Translations under genes and position numbers: made by a program
Assembly (NCBI RefSeq): GCF_000424985.1
Contig: NZ_AUKX01000009.1
Coordinates: forward strand, 1 to 64,000
DNA: 64,000 nucleotides
Direction of reading: 5' to 3'
From: Arenibacter latericius DSM 15913
GTDB lineage: Bacteria; Bacteroidota; Bacteroidia; Flavobacteriales; Flavobacteriaceae
The notes under the pieces: generated by a model
Seen by the model: only the letters and a program-made list of their open reading frames with translations
What the model was told of the DNA's origin: nothing
Database searches by the model: none
Part shown: positions 47,275-55,643 of the stretch, one piece after another
Position numbering within the stretch: position 1 is the stretch's first letter
Layout: every line of letters begins with the position of its first letter

Positions 47275-48687
47275 ATGAGGAAATTTACGATATTAATATT
47301 CTTAGGGGTTGCTTTTAGTGCTAATGCGCAAAAATTCTCTTTAAAGAAGGGGGTGGTTATGGATTCTATTGCGATTAATGATACCATTTCCGAGAGTTTT
47401 TCCCTGTTTGTTCCTACCTCTTTTAGTATGGATAAGAATTGGCCCGTGCTCTTTGTGTTTGATATGAAAGGTAGGGGGAAACAAGCATTAAGTATGTTTA
47501 GGGAGGCAGCCGAGGACCAAGGCTATATTTTAGCTTCTCCTAATTATTTAAGTGATACCTTATCTGCGTCTCAAAATCTTATGGTTGCCGGTAGAATGTT
47601 CAATGCGGTTATAAAGCTATTGCCAATTCATAAATATAGAACTTATGTTGGTGGGTTTTCAGATGGTGGACAATTTGCTAGTATGATGCCTCTTTTTATT
47701 AAAGGGATAACAGGTGTAGTTTCTAGTGGTGCAGTCTTCCCTAATTTGGAAGTGTTAGACGGTAATCATTCGTTTTATTTTATTGGGATAGTTGGTAGGG
47801 AAGATTTTGCATATGAAAATATGCTAGCTACTAAAGCACGGTTTGATAAATTGAAAATCCCTAATCATTTAATGGCCTTTGATGGTGGGCATGAATGGCC
47901 AGAAAAAAAATACTTTATAAATGCAATGGAAAGGTGGACGCTGTCTGCTATGGCAAAAGGACATACGGATAAGGATAGTTTGTACATTCATAATACCTAT
48001 AATAAGAACCTTTCCGAGCTTAATAGTTTAATTAATTCGTATAAATTATTGGAAGCCTTTGAATTCTTAGAGGGGATGGAGACAGTGTTTGAACCACATG
48101 TGGAAACGGATACGCTGAAAACAATAAAAAAGCGACTGAAAAAAAATAAAGGCTTTAAGAGCATGAAGCGCAATGAAAGCAATGCCATGCTAAAAGAATC
48201 CTTTATAAAGGACGATTATATATACTACTTGGAAGAGGATATTGAAACCTACAATTATAAGAATATTGGTTGGTGGATTTACCAAATGGAGGAGCTTGAG
48301 AAATATGAAAATTCTAAAAACCCTGCGGAGCAACAAATGGGAAAGCGACTCCTAGGTTATATAAACGCCCTTATAGAAGACAATATTGATATTTTGCAAG
48401 CTGATCCAGAAATTGATTATGATGCTTTAAGTCTTTTGTGGATGCTAAAAACGGTTACACAACCCAAGGAGTATGGTTATTATCTAAAAATCATTTCGAA
48501 TAGTTCAAAAATTGAGGACTTTGGCACCTCCTTATTTTACTTAGAGGAATTATTGAAAAATGGTTATACCAATAAAGAAAAACTGTATCAGCTGGAAAAT
48601 ACAGCGCTCTTGAGAATTATGCCAGAATTCAACCAAATTGTGGAAAAATACCTAAAGTCGGCTCGTTATGAAATCATTGAAAAGTAA
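47275..48687 (+). CDS. Exported esterase-like alpha/beta hydrolase with helical C-terminal domain
   Basis: A 470-residue protein with a signal peptide ending SANAQ. Residues about 25-230 form an alpha/beta hydrolase similar to the PHB-depolymerase/esterase group: WPVLFVFDMKGRG, the nucleophile elbow GGFSDGGQFA and the His in FDGGHEWP. The remaining 240 residues are charged and helical, perhaps TPR-like, with no family I recognise. It appears monocistronic. The substrate is unknown. Confidence 0.75.
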   Translation: MRKFTILIFLGVAFSANAQKFSLKKGVVMDSIAINDTISESFSLFVPTSFSMDKNWPVLFVFDMKGRGKQALSMFREAAEDQGYILASPNYLSDTLSASQNLMVAGRMFNAVIKLLPIHKYRTYVGGFSDGGQFASMMPLFIKGITGVVSSGAVFPNLEVLDGNHSFYFIGIVGREDFAYENMLATKARFDKLKIPNHLMAFDGGHEWPEKKYFINAMERWTLSAMAKGHTDKDSLYIHNTYNKNLSELNSLINSYKLLEAFEFLEGMETVFEPHVETDTLKTIKKRLKKNKGFKSMKRNESNAMLKESFIKDDYIYYLEEDIETYNYKNIGWWIYQMEELEKYENSKNPAEQQMGKRLLGYINALIEDNIDILQADPEIDYDALSLLWMLKTVTQPKEYGYYLKIISNSSKIEDFGTSLFYLEELLKNGYTNKEKLYQLENTALLRIMPEFNQIVEKYLKSARYEIIEK

Positions 48688-48808
48688 TTTATAATTACTT
48701 TGGAAAATAGATTGTAATGTATCCTATAGAAGGTTGTCCTAGTGGAACGGTGGATTAGAGTTGAGATGGGATAATGAACTAGGAATTTAATAAAGCGAGA
48801 AAGAAGTG

Positions 48809-48816
48809 TATTTTTG
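48809..48816 (+). promoter_or_regulatory. -7 promoter box
   Basis: TATTTTTG matches TAnnTTTG and overlaps the TTG at 48814 that could be taken as an upstream start. The transcript would begin near 48823, so the ATG at 48832 is preferred. Confidence 0.55.
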
Positions 48817-48831
48817 CATAAAAAACGAATT

Positions 48832-49479
48832 ATGTGGAGATTTAGTGTAGTTCTATTGGTATTGCTATCGGTATTAAGTTGTAAGGAAACGAAAAGATAT
48901 CATGACGAAGAACCTACAGCTGAACTAATTGCTAATGCTGGGGAACTATCTGATGTGTATCAATTTCAGGCAAAGTTGAATGCGGAGTTTAAAAACCCAG
49001 AAACTTCGCCATTACCAGATCGATATAGGAAAAACTTTAGTAGTTTGGATTTCTTTGCGCCAGATAGTAGCTATCAAGTCATGGCGAAAGTTACTAGAAC
49101 TCCAGAAGCTTTACCATTTTTAATGCCTACAACTACAGGTGGTAGAACCGAAGAGGTGGTTTATGCAAAACTTAGCTTTACGCTTAATGGGAAAGAGCAT
49201 GAGTTGGAAGTGTATCAGAATACAGAATTAATGCAACAAGCTAATTTTAAGGATTATCTTTTCTTGCCTTTTTCCGACCTTACAAACGGGGAAGAAACTT
49301 ATGAAGGTGGTCGGTATTTAGACTTGGCTATTCCGAAAGGAGATACCATATTGTTGGATTTTAATATGTCTTATAATCCATATTGTGCCTATAACCCTAA
49401 ATATTCTTGTCCAGTGGTGCCTAAGCAAAATAGATTGGATACTCATATTAGGGCGGGAGTAAAGGCCTTTGATAATTAA
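48832..49479 (+). CDS. DUF1684-family lipoprotein
   Basis: A 215-residue protein with signal MWRFSVVLLVLLSVLSC, so probably lipidated at Cys17. The DUF1684 body shows FSSLDFFAPDSSYQVMAKV, the mid-region TGGRTEEVVYAKLSFTLNG and the C-terminal GGRYLDLAIPKGDTILLDFNMSYNPYCAYNPKYSCP. The NPYCAY…YSCP segment is the family signature. The function is unknown. It is convergent with the porin gene across a shared terminator. Confidence 0.9.
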   Translation: MWRFSVVLLVLLSVLSCKETKRYHDEEPTAELIANAGELSDVYQFQAKLNAEFKNPETSPLPDRYRKNFSSLDFFAPDSSYQVMAKVTRTPEALPFLMPTTTGGRTEEVVYAKLSFTLNGKEHELEVYQNTELMQQANFKDYLFLPFSDLTNGEETYEGGRYLDLAIPKGDTILLDFNMSYNPYCAYNPKYSCPVVPKQNRLDTHIRAGVKAFDN

Positions 49480-49486
49480 AAATATT

Positions 49487-49522
49487 TTAAGGTCCGATCA
49501 GCGAGCTGATCGGACCTTTTTT
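49487..49522. terminator. Bidirectional terminator
   Basis: AAGGTCCGATCA pairs with TGATCGGACCTT around a tight loop. T runs lie on the plus side and A runs on the other, serving the DUF1684 gene and the convergent porin gene. Confidence 0.9.
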
Positions 49523-49548
49523 ATATTGGTAATTAGTCTATCCTCGCT

Positions 49549-50616
49549 CTAAAAAGCATAAACGGCAGCAAGAACAAAGGAGGATAAGCTATTTTGGGGT
49601 TGTAATTCCTTATTTAAGAAATTAAAAGACTTATCAGAGGCGCTATCTAGCCTCAATTCTGGTTTAATTGTTAAGTCTCCTATTTTTATATTTCCCGTTA
49701 GTGTTACTGCAAAAACATCAGTGTCTTCTGTGCTGCTGCCTATGGCTCCATAGTTGCCTATTTCCGAGAAGTATTCCGCTCTTATTCCAAAAGAAATAGT
49801 GTCTGAAGTGGTGTATTGTGGGTAGATTGCCACTCCGGCAAAGCCTATTTCGTCATTATCATATAGAGCAGCGTTTATACCTAGATATATTTGGTTAGAT
49901 AAATTAAAGCCCCCAGTAAAATCTATTTCATAGGCTCCGTCATCGGTTAATAGATTTAAATATTGCCCATTATAACCTAGTTGAGCGCCAAAGGCATATT
50001 TACCAGTGGGATTTAATTCTGTTTGATCGGTGGGATTCATTGCGGCCAACATAAGACTAAATTTGTCCGATAAGTCAAAATCAATCTTAAATCCAGTATG
50101 AGAAAATGGGCCATATGAAAATAAGTAAGAAGTACTGTAATTAAAATTTTCGGTTGGTGAAATTACCTCATAACCTAAGAAAGTATTGAAATTCCCAAAG
50201 GTCAATTTTATAGACTTATGTACTTTCCAATACACATATAGTTGGTTCACTATATTGCCTGTTTCAGAATAAATGGGAGAAGAAAAAATGGCGTCGGTGC
50301 CACGGGGTCCAAATACCAGATCGCCTACAAAGCCTGTTTTTTCTCCCTCATAACTTATTATAGCATTGGCCATCCCTAAAGCAAAACCAGGTAAATTGGC
50401 AAAAGAGCTGCCTGGGGCTGAATTAGGGAGTCCGGAAGCGTCATTAAAATTATTATCGCCATTGAGGTTAACTCGGTAGTAAGCGTCTATACTCCCGGTT
50501 AGGGATATTTTATTGGATTCCGGATTTTTTTCTTGTGAAAATATTGCTGTATATAGCAGGGTAAATAATAAAGCTAGTAAATATTTTACGTAATTTGTGT
50601 CTACAATCATTTTCAT
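49549..50616 (-). CDS. Outer-membrane beta-barrel porin of the ammonium operon
   Basis: A 355-residue protein with signal MKMIVDTNYVKYLLALLFTLLYTAIFSQ and an alternating beta-barrel pattern ending SFVLAAVYAF (C-terminal Phe). The opening ISLTGSIDAYYRVNLN and the NTFLGYEVISPTENFNYSTSYLFSYGP stretch match the BBP2-like porins of Bacteroidota. It is third in the glnB-amtB-porin order, which suggests a channel for ammonium or small nitrogen compounds. It is separated from amtB by 109 bases with a hairpin. Confidence 0.8.
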   Translation of the reverse strand: MKMIVDTNYVKYLLALLFTLLYTAIFSQEKNPESNKISLTGSIDAYYRVNLNGDNNFNDASGLPNSAPGSSFANLPGFALGMANAIISYEGEKTGFVGDLVFGPRGTDAIFSSPIYSETGNIVNQLYVYWKVHKSIKLTFGNFNTFLGYEVISPTENFNYSTSYLFSYGPFSHTGFKIDFDLSDKFSLMLAAMNPTDQTELNPTGKYAFGAQLGYNGQYLNLLTDDGAYEIDFTGGFNLSNQIYLGINAALYDNDEIGFAGVAIYPQYTTSDTISFGIRAEYFSEIGNYGAIGSSTEDTDVFAVTLTGNIKIGDLTIKPELRLDSASDKSFNFLNKELQPQNSLSSFVLAAVYAF

Positions 50617-50683
50617 AATTCAATTGTTTATATCCTGGTATGGATGTTTAATTAAGTTGATTGGTTAAAAGAGAATGGTTAGT

Positions 50684-50711
50684 AACGGAGCGTTCTGCAA
50701 AACGCTCCGTT
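50684..50711 (-). other. Intercistronic hairpin between amtB and the porin gene
   Basis: AACGGAGCGTT pairs perfectly with AACGCTCCGTT around a six-base loop. No T run follows on the minus strand, so it is probably a processing or stabilising element that sets different expression of amtB and the porin, not a full terminator. Confidence 0.55.
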
Positions 50712-50725
50712 ATCATTTTCTTTAG

Positions 50726-51976
50726 TTAATGTTGATTCATTCTGAAATCTGCATAAGCGTCCATTCCATGTTCGTGTATGTCTAAACCTTCCTCTTCTTC
50801 TTTAGTAGAAACTCTTATGCCAGAAGTTTTTTTAATGGTGGTAAGGATTATATAAGCCATAAGAGAACAGAAAAGGCCAATTATAGCAACACCTGAAAGT
50901 TGATATAGGAACTGTGTAATTCCGGCCTTGGCTCCAAAAATACCTACGGCAAGGGTTCCCCAAATCCCGCATATTAGATGGACTGCTACAGCTCCTACGG
51001 GATCGTCTAGTCTTAGACGGTCTATTAGAGCAACGCCCAATATAATTACAAATCCTGCTATTATTCCAATAAGAATTGCTTCTGAAGGAGACATTAAATC
51101 TGCTCCTGCGGTAATGCCTACTAATCCGCCTAAAATTCCATTTAGCATCATAGTCAGATCAAAATTCTTGTACCGTAGATAGTAAAATATAAACGACCCT
51201 ATTCCGCCTGCGGCACCGGCAAGACATGTTGTGACTAGTACAATGGAGGTAGTGGCAGGATCTGCTGATAAAACGGAACCTCCATTAAATCCAAACCAGC
51301 CTAACCATAAAATGAGTACGCCAGCAGTAGCTAAGGGGATATTGTGGCCAGGAATAGCATTAGGTGTTCCATCTTCTTTGAACTTACCTATTCTAGGACC
51401 TAATATGTAAATAGCCATCAAAGCAGCCCATCCTCCCACAGAATGCACCAAAGTAGATCCTGCAAAGTCATGAAAACCAGCATTTTCACCACCAAGGGTA
51501 GATAGGAATCCACCTCCCCACTGCCACGATCCAACAATTGGGTAAATAAAAGCAATATATATTACGGTGAATAGCATAAATTGCCCTAGCTTGATCCTTT
51601 CGGCAACGGCTCCAGAAACAATGGTAGCAGCTGTGGCAGCAAACATTCCTTGAAAGAGGAAGTCTGTCCAATAAGTATATCCCTCGTTGTAACTTAAATC
51701 TAAGCTTCCATTTGCTAATAAGGGAGCATCTAGTCCAAAACCTGCAAAGCCAAGAAACCCATTAAAACTGCCTGGGTACATTAGGTTGAATCCTATAAAG
51801 TAAAAAAGTATTAGTCCAGTACATATTATAAATATGTTTTTAAATAGAATATTGATAGTATTTTTTTGTCTTGTTAAACCAATTTCTAATAATGAAAATC
51901 CTAAATGCATAAAAAATACAAGTGCTGTGCAGATCATCATCCATACATTGTTTGCTGTAAATAATCCTGTGTCCAT
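50726..51976 (-). CDS. amtB: Ammonium transporter
   Basis: A 416-residue inner-membrane Amt protein of eleven membrane helices. The twin-His pore is in DFAGSTLVHSVGGWAAL and PVGAVAVHLICGIWGTLA. Other landmarks are FGFNGGSVLSAD, GIIAGFVIILGVALIDRLRLDDP and the aromatic Phe in LFQGMFAATAATIVSGAVAER. It moves NH4+/NH3 inward and is gated by P-II, whose gene lies immediately upstream (32-base gap). Confidence 0.97.
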   Translation of the reverse strand: MDTGLFTANNVWMMICTALVFFMHLGFSLLEIGLTRQKNTINILFKNIFIICTGLILFYFIGFNLMYPGSFNGFLGFAGFGLDAPLLANGSLDLSYNEGYTYWTDFLFQGMFAATAATIVSGAVAERIKLGQFMLFTVIYIAFIYPIVGSWQWGGGFLSTLGGENAGFHDFAGSTLVHSVGGWAALMAIYILGPRIGKFKEDGTPNAIPGHNIPLATAGVLILWLGWFGFNGGSVLSADPATTSIVLVTTCLAGAAGGIGSFIFYYLRYKNFDLTMMLNGILGGLVGITAGADLMSPSEAILIGIIAGFVIILGVALIDRLRLDDPVGAVAVHLICGIWGTLAVGIFGAKAGITQFLYQLSGVAIIGLFCSLMAYIILTTIKKTSGIRVSTKEEEEGLDIHEHGMDAYADFRMNQH

Positions 51977-52008
51977 ATTGTGCTTGTTTTATTGGTTTGT
52001 GATTATGT

Positions 52009-52347
52009 TTAGTTGATTCCCGCAGATCCGCGCTCCTTTGTTCTAATTCGATAAGCTTCCTGAATCTCTGAAACGAATACCTTCCCATCTCCCACGTTTC
52101 CTGAATAGGCGGTTTCTAAGATTGTATTGACGGTCCTTTCCATAAATTCGTCCGACACTACAATGGATAGATATCTGCGCTGAATGTCTGAGGTGCTATA
52201 AGAAATTCCCCTATAGACATGACCTTGTTTTTCGTTTCCAACTCCTGTAACATCCCAGTAGCTAAAAAAATTGACTTCAATTTGATGCAATGCTTTTTTG
52301 ACATCATCAAATTTTGATTTCCGAATAATTGCTTCGATTTTCTTCAT
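52009..52347 (-). CDS. glnB: P-II nitrogen regulatory protein
   Basis: A 112-residue P-II signal protein that binds ATP/ADP and 2-oxoglutarate and blocks AmtB. The start MKKIEAIIRKSKFDDVKKAL and the end GDGKVFVSEIQEAYRIRTKERG are typical. The T-loop is shortened or divergent (GHVYRGISYSTSDIQRRY). Tyr50 aligns with the uridylylated Tyr51 of enterobacteria, but the surroundings differ, so modification is uncertain. It is first gene of the operon with amtB and the porin, under the palindrome pair. It could equally be called glnK. Confidence 0.93.
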   Translation of the reverse strand: MKKIEAIIRKSKFDDVKKALHQIEVNFFSYWDVTGVGNEKQGHVYRGISYSTSDIQRRYLSIVVSDEFMERTVNTILETAYSGNVGDGKVFVSEIQEAYRIRTKERGSAGIN

Positions 52348-52370
52348 GATAGATTTATTGATTGCTGCCT

Positions 52371-52378
52371 TAAAAGTA
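52371..52378 (-). promoter_or_regulatory. Probable -7 box of glnB-amtB
   Basis: The minus strand reads TACTTTTA, one base from TAnnTTTG. The predicted transcription start is near 52364, placing the proximal palindrome about -40 and the distal one about -93, as at glnA. Confidence 0.45.
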
Positions 52379-52391
52379 TATTAAAACTAAA

Positions 52392-52416
52392 TAACCCCAT
52401 TAAAAAATGGGGTGTA
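52392..52416. promoter_or_regulatory. Nitrogen-type palindrome N3, proximal to glnB
   Basis: ACCCCAT (52394-52400), six bases, ATGGGGT (52407-52413), then GTAA. It has the same arm type, spacer and outer C-to-G distance as N2. Centre 52403.5. Confidence 0.6.
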
Positions 52417-52444
52417 ACTGATTATTTATATGACATTAGGAATA

Positions 52445-52467
52445 TGACCCCTATTAAATTAGGGTGT
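52445..52467. promoter_or_regulatory. Nitrogen-type palindrome N4, distal to glnB
   Basis: ACCCCTA (52447-52453), six bases, TAGGGTGT (52460-52467). There is one mismatch in the right arm relative to N2. Centre 52456.5, 53 bases from N3, compared with 51 between N1 and N2. Confidence 0.6.
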
Positions 52468-52870
52468 GTGTATAAAAATAAACTTAATTTTGCCATGTGG
52501 CTTTAAAGTTGGGGGTGTATTGATAGCGTTTTTTGCAAGAATATTGATGAAGTGTGTCTTTTGCAATATAAAACACTGTGTAGGTGATGTTTTAATGGGA
52601 TAATCTCCTGAAAGCGGCAGGTTAATAGGAATTGTGCAATGTGCTTGGCTATGTTTTGTTTATCTAATAGAGGAGTAGTTGCTTATAGCTAGTTCTTCGA
52701 TGTTTATAAGGGGCACAATTATCTTTTGTTATTATCAACCTTGTGTTAGAATGGCTTAAACCAAATTTTGTGGTAAGGACTTAACGGGATAGGATGTGGT
52801 GAAGAGAAAAGGGGCTTCTCGCTTTCTTATGTTGTAAGGAGGTGAAGATTATTTTTTAAGTTAAGATAAT
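52468..52870. other. About 400-bp gap without recognised features
   Basis: Between the glnB promoter region and the crcB stop. No ORF, hairpin terminator or repeat stands out. Confidence 0.5.
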
Positions 52871-53242
52871 TTAAAATGCCTTAGACAACCATAAGCCCGA
52901 CATTACGGCTAAAATTCCTAATAAAATACTTGCAACTGTATAAATGGTAAAATTTAAGACATCTCCGTTTTTTAAGAAGGTCTGTTGTTCTAAAGCAAAA
53001 GTGGAAAAAGTAGTGAAGCCGCCGCAAAAACCAGTAGTAAGTAGTAATGCCTGGTTTTCTGTTAGTAAATTGTTTTTTGCAGAAAGGCCAAGGATAAATC
53101 CAATTAATAAACAACCAATGATGTTTACAAGAAAGGTTCCTAGATAAAAATTTTGGAAAGTACCATTTAACGCTTTACTCGTGAGATATCTTAATATACT
53201 TCCCGTGCCACCCCCTAAGAATACAAGTATAAGTTGTTTCAT
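52871..53242 (-). CDS. crcB: Fluoride channel CrcB/Fluc
   Basis: A 123-residue, four-helix membrane channel exporting fluoride as an antiparallel dimer. Signature strings are GGGTGSILRYLTS, GTFLVNIIGCLLIG (Asn of the pore) and GFCGGFTTFSTFALE (Phe box and Na+ site). It is a single gene; the other half of a heterodimer type is not present nearby. No fluoride riboswitch was recognised upstream. Confidence 0.96.
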   Translation of the reverse strand: MKQLILVFLGGGTGSILRYLTSKALNGTFQNFYLGTFLVNIIGCLLIGFILGLSAKNNLLTENQALLLTTGFCGGFTTFSTFALEQQTFLKNGDVLNFTIYTVASILLGILAVMSGLWLSKAF

Positions 53243-53422
53243 TCGGTTTATTATTTCAGTTACCTGTCAAAGTAACTAAAAAAATGGCGTACCATAGTCG
53301 TCCAAAGGATGAAAAAGGCGCTTAAAGTTTATAATTGTACTTCTAATATTGTTAGGTCTTAAGAATAGGGTATTTATCTATAAAGAAGGTGGGAGGTGAT
53401 AAGTGTTAAGGTGTAAAAGAAA

Positions 53423-53599
53423 TTATACCGCTCTATTGTATTTTACTTCTATTAAATTTAAGGGGGAAACTATAGTCCTAGACTGAGAAATATCTACTGT
53501 AGTATTTTTAGTTTTCTTGGAGTTCCGGTTAAAGCTCGCTAGAAATAATAAGACGTTTATGACAACCAGAATAGAAAATATACTAATAAAAGCGACCAT
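53423..53599 (-). CDS. Small single-pass membrane protein (58 residues)
   Basis: A 58-residue frame starting MVAFISIFSILVVINVLLFLASF, a clear membrane helix, then a polar tail (NRNSKKTKNTTVD). It fills part of a gene-free stretch beside another small membrane protein. I recall similar one-helix proteins in flavobacteria but cannot name a family. Moderate doubt remains because it is short. Confidence 0.45.
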   Translation of the reverse strand: MVAFISIFSILVVINVLLFLASFNRNSKKTKNTTVDISQSRTIVSPLNLIEVKYNRAV

Positions 53600-53711
53600 T
53601 GAACTGATATTTACATAATTAACGCAAACTTACCCTAATTATTATATGTAGGAGTAGAAAAGTTTAGCGTGTGGTATTTTAATTTATTTTTAAAGAAAAC
53701 TATGGGGAGTA

Positions 53712-53900
53712 CTAATTCTTATTATAAAACTTAATGATAAATAGCACTAAAACGAATAGTAAGAAAAAAAGTCCAACCCATTTAACTCCCTTGTAATACT
53801 TAAGGTGAAGCATTTTGTCCTTTTGATAAGAATATACAATGATAATGACAAACGATATGAAGAAAAGGGCTGCAAAAATGAGTTGTCCCGTACTGAACAT
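53712..53900 (-). CDS. Small two-helix membrane protein
   Basis: A 62-residue protein (start MFSTGQLIFAALFFIS; a longer start at 53948 would overlap the divergent gene). Two hydrophobic helices flank a basic loop (SYQKDKMLHLKYYKG). It matches a small conserved flavobacterial membrane protein of unknown function as I remember it. It is divergent from the MazG-like gene, 42 bases away. Confidence 0.65.
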   Translation of the reverse strand: MFSTGQLIFAALFFISFVIIIVYSYQKDKMLHLKYYKGVKWVGLFFLLFVLVLFIIKFYNKN

Positions 53901-53942
53901 ATTTATATTTTTATGCAAAGCTAATCTAAAAAACTCATACCA

Positions 53943-54344
53943 ATGCAACGTAAACTAAATGCTGTAGAATTGTTTCATAAATCTTTTGGATTAGGTGTAT
54001 CCAAAGAAATGAAGGCAGACCTTGGTTCTGAAAAGAATAAACTTCGCTTTAACTTAATGGCGGAGGAAAATAGGGAATATTTGGAGGCTGCCAATAATAA
54101 TGATATGGTTGAAGTGGCAGATGCACTCGGAGATATGCTTTATATTTTATGTGGAACCATACTAGAACACGGAATGCAACATAAGATTGAAGCGGTTTTT
54201 GAGGAGATTCAAAAGAGTAATATGAGTAAGTTGGGGGAAGATGGTAAGCCACTTTATAGGGAAGATGGGAAAGTCTTGAAGGGTCCTAATTTTGTTGAGC
54301 CAAAAATATCCAGCATTCTAAATAGTAACGGAGACGCCTACTAA
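53943..54344 (+). CDS. MazG-like nucleoside triphosphate pyrophosphohydrolase
   Basis: A 133-residue all-helical protein of the phosphoribosyl-ATP pyrophosphohydrolase-like group. The metal-binding pattern E-E-N-x-E-Y-x-E (MAEENREYLEA, residues 39-49) and the later E-V-A-D-A-L-G-D-M are the conserved acidic motifs. The C-terminal segment with DGKPLYREDGKVLKGPNF, ending shortly after, is typical of the family. It probably cleans noncanonical nucleotides. A strong terminator follows. Confidence 0.85.
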   Translation: MQRKLNAVELFHKSFGLGVSKEMKADLGSEKNKLRFNLMAEENREYLEAANNNDMVEVADALGDMLYILCGTILEHGMQHKIEAVFEEIQKSNMSKLGEDGKPLYREDGKVLKGPNFVEPKISSILNSNGDAY

Positions 54345-54365
54345 TTAGATGGCGCTTCTATTTTT

Positions 54366-54401
54366 AAAAAGCCACCCTTAACAGTTAAGGATGGCTTTTT
54401 A
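54366..54401. terminator. Bidirectional intrinsic terminator
   Basis: AAAAAGCCACCCTTAA pairs with TTAAGGATGGCTTTTT (one mismatch), with a T run on each strand. It serves the MazG-like gene and the convergent ilvE. Confidence 0.9.
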
Positions 54402-54465
54402 AATTTATTTCTAACAGTATTTGTTATGATAAAGCAACTTGACTTTAGATGAAAATGCAAGAAGC

Positions 54466-55536
54466 TTATATGCTAACTTCATATCTCCAACCAAATTTAT
54501 CTTCGGCCTTGTTATACTGAATGTCTGTAATTCTTTTTTTCAATATAGAAGCATAGCTATGTTCTAATTCAGGTAAATCGTAATCCTGATCTTTATATCC
54601 AAATGTAGCGATCGGAGAGATAACAGCAGCTGTCCCAGCACCAAACATTTCCTTTAAGTTTCCATTTCTGGAGGCTTCTATAACTTCTTTTACGGTAATA
54701 GGTCTAACTTCTACCTTGATATTTTCGTCTTTTGCTATTTCAATTAAGCTTTTTCTAGTAATCCCATCCAAAATACGATCACTAGTAGGACTAGTAAGCA
54801 AAGTGTCGTTAATCCTAATAAAGATATTCATAGCACCCGCTTCTTCTATATATTCGTGAGTATTGTCATCAGTCCAAATTACTTGGTTATACCCTTTTTC
54901 TACTGCTAATTGTGTAGGGTAGAATTGACCAGCGTAATTACCACCAGCTTTAGCGAAGCCAACTCCTCCGTTAGCAGATCTAGAATACTTTTCTTCGATT
55001 AATACCTTTACTTTTCCAGCAAAATAAGAACCGGAAGGAGCGCAGGCGATGATAAATTTATATTCATCGGCAGGGGAAGCATGAAATCCATTGCCCGACG
55101 CAAAAACAAATGGTCTAATATATAATGAGCTCCCTTCCGTGGTAGGAATCCATTTATGATCTACTCTTAAAAGAGCTTTTAATCCTTCCATGAAATACTC
55201 CTCTGGAATTTCTGGGATAGCAAGTCGTTTAGAGGAGATGTTGATACGCTTTTGGTTTTCTAATGGACGGAATAACCATACCTTGTTATCTGCATCCTTA
55301 TAAGCTTTCATTCCTTCGAAAACAGATTGCCCATAATGAAATATTTTGGCAGATGGGTCTAGGGTAATAGGTTGGTAGGGGATAATTTTAGGTATCTCCC
55401 ATGCCCCATTCTTGTAATCACATACCATCATATGGTCTGCGAGAACTTTCCCGAACGCTAAATTGTTAAAATCTACTTTATCTATGTTGGAAGTCTTCAC
55501 CTTCTCAACTTTTATAGAGTCTGAAATAGTTTGCAT
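54466..55536 (-). CDS. ilvE: Branched-chain amino acid aminotransferase
   Basis: A 356-residue PLP enzyme of fold type IV transferring amino groups between Leu/Ile/Val and 2-oxoglutarate. The opening FGKVLADHMMVCDYKNG, the substrate region FHYGQSVFEGMKAYK, FAKAGGNYAGQ (PLP lysine), EYIEEAGAMNIFI and MFGAGTAAVISPI identify the long-form (eukaryote-like) class. It links nitrogen assimilation to branched-chain metabolism; the IcmF pathway degrades related acyl-CoAs. Confidence 0.96.
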   Translation of the reverse strand: MQTISDSIKVEKVKTSNIDKVDFNNLAFGKVLADHMMVCDYKNGAWEIPKIIPYQPITLDPSAKIFHYGQSVFEGMKAYKDADNKVWLFRPLENQKRINISSKRLAIPEIPEEYFMEGLKALLRVDHKWIPTTEGSSLYIRPFVFASGNGFHASPADEYKFIIACAPSGSYFAGKVKVLIEEKYSRSANGGVGFAKAGGNYAGQFYPTQLAVEKGYNQVIWTDDNTHEYIEEAGAMNIFIRINDTLLTSPTSDRILDGITRKSLIEIAKDENIKVEVRPITVKEVIEASRNGNLKEMFGAGTAAVISPIATFGYKDQDYDLPELEHSYASILKKRITDIQYNKAEDKFGWRYEVSI

Positions 55537-55643
55537 AGCACTTTATATTTAAAGGAATAAAATTAAACAATAAACAGCATTGGAGCTTCGTTTTTTAATT
55601 AAAAATAACCAATTTTGTAAAGTGGTTTTAAAAACTGATAATA

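Noticed and set aside
53243-53340. Possible fluoride riboswitch upstream of crcB
   Set aside because: I looked for the conserved GGxGATGGxGCCxGCC-type core on the minus strand and did not find it.
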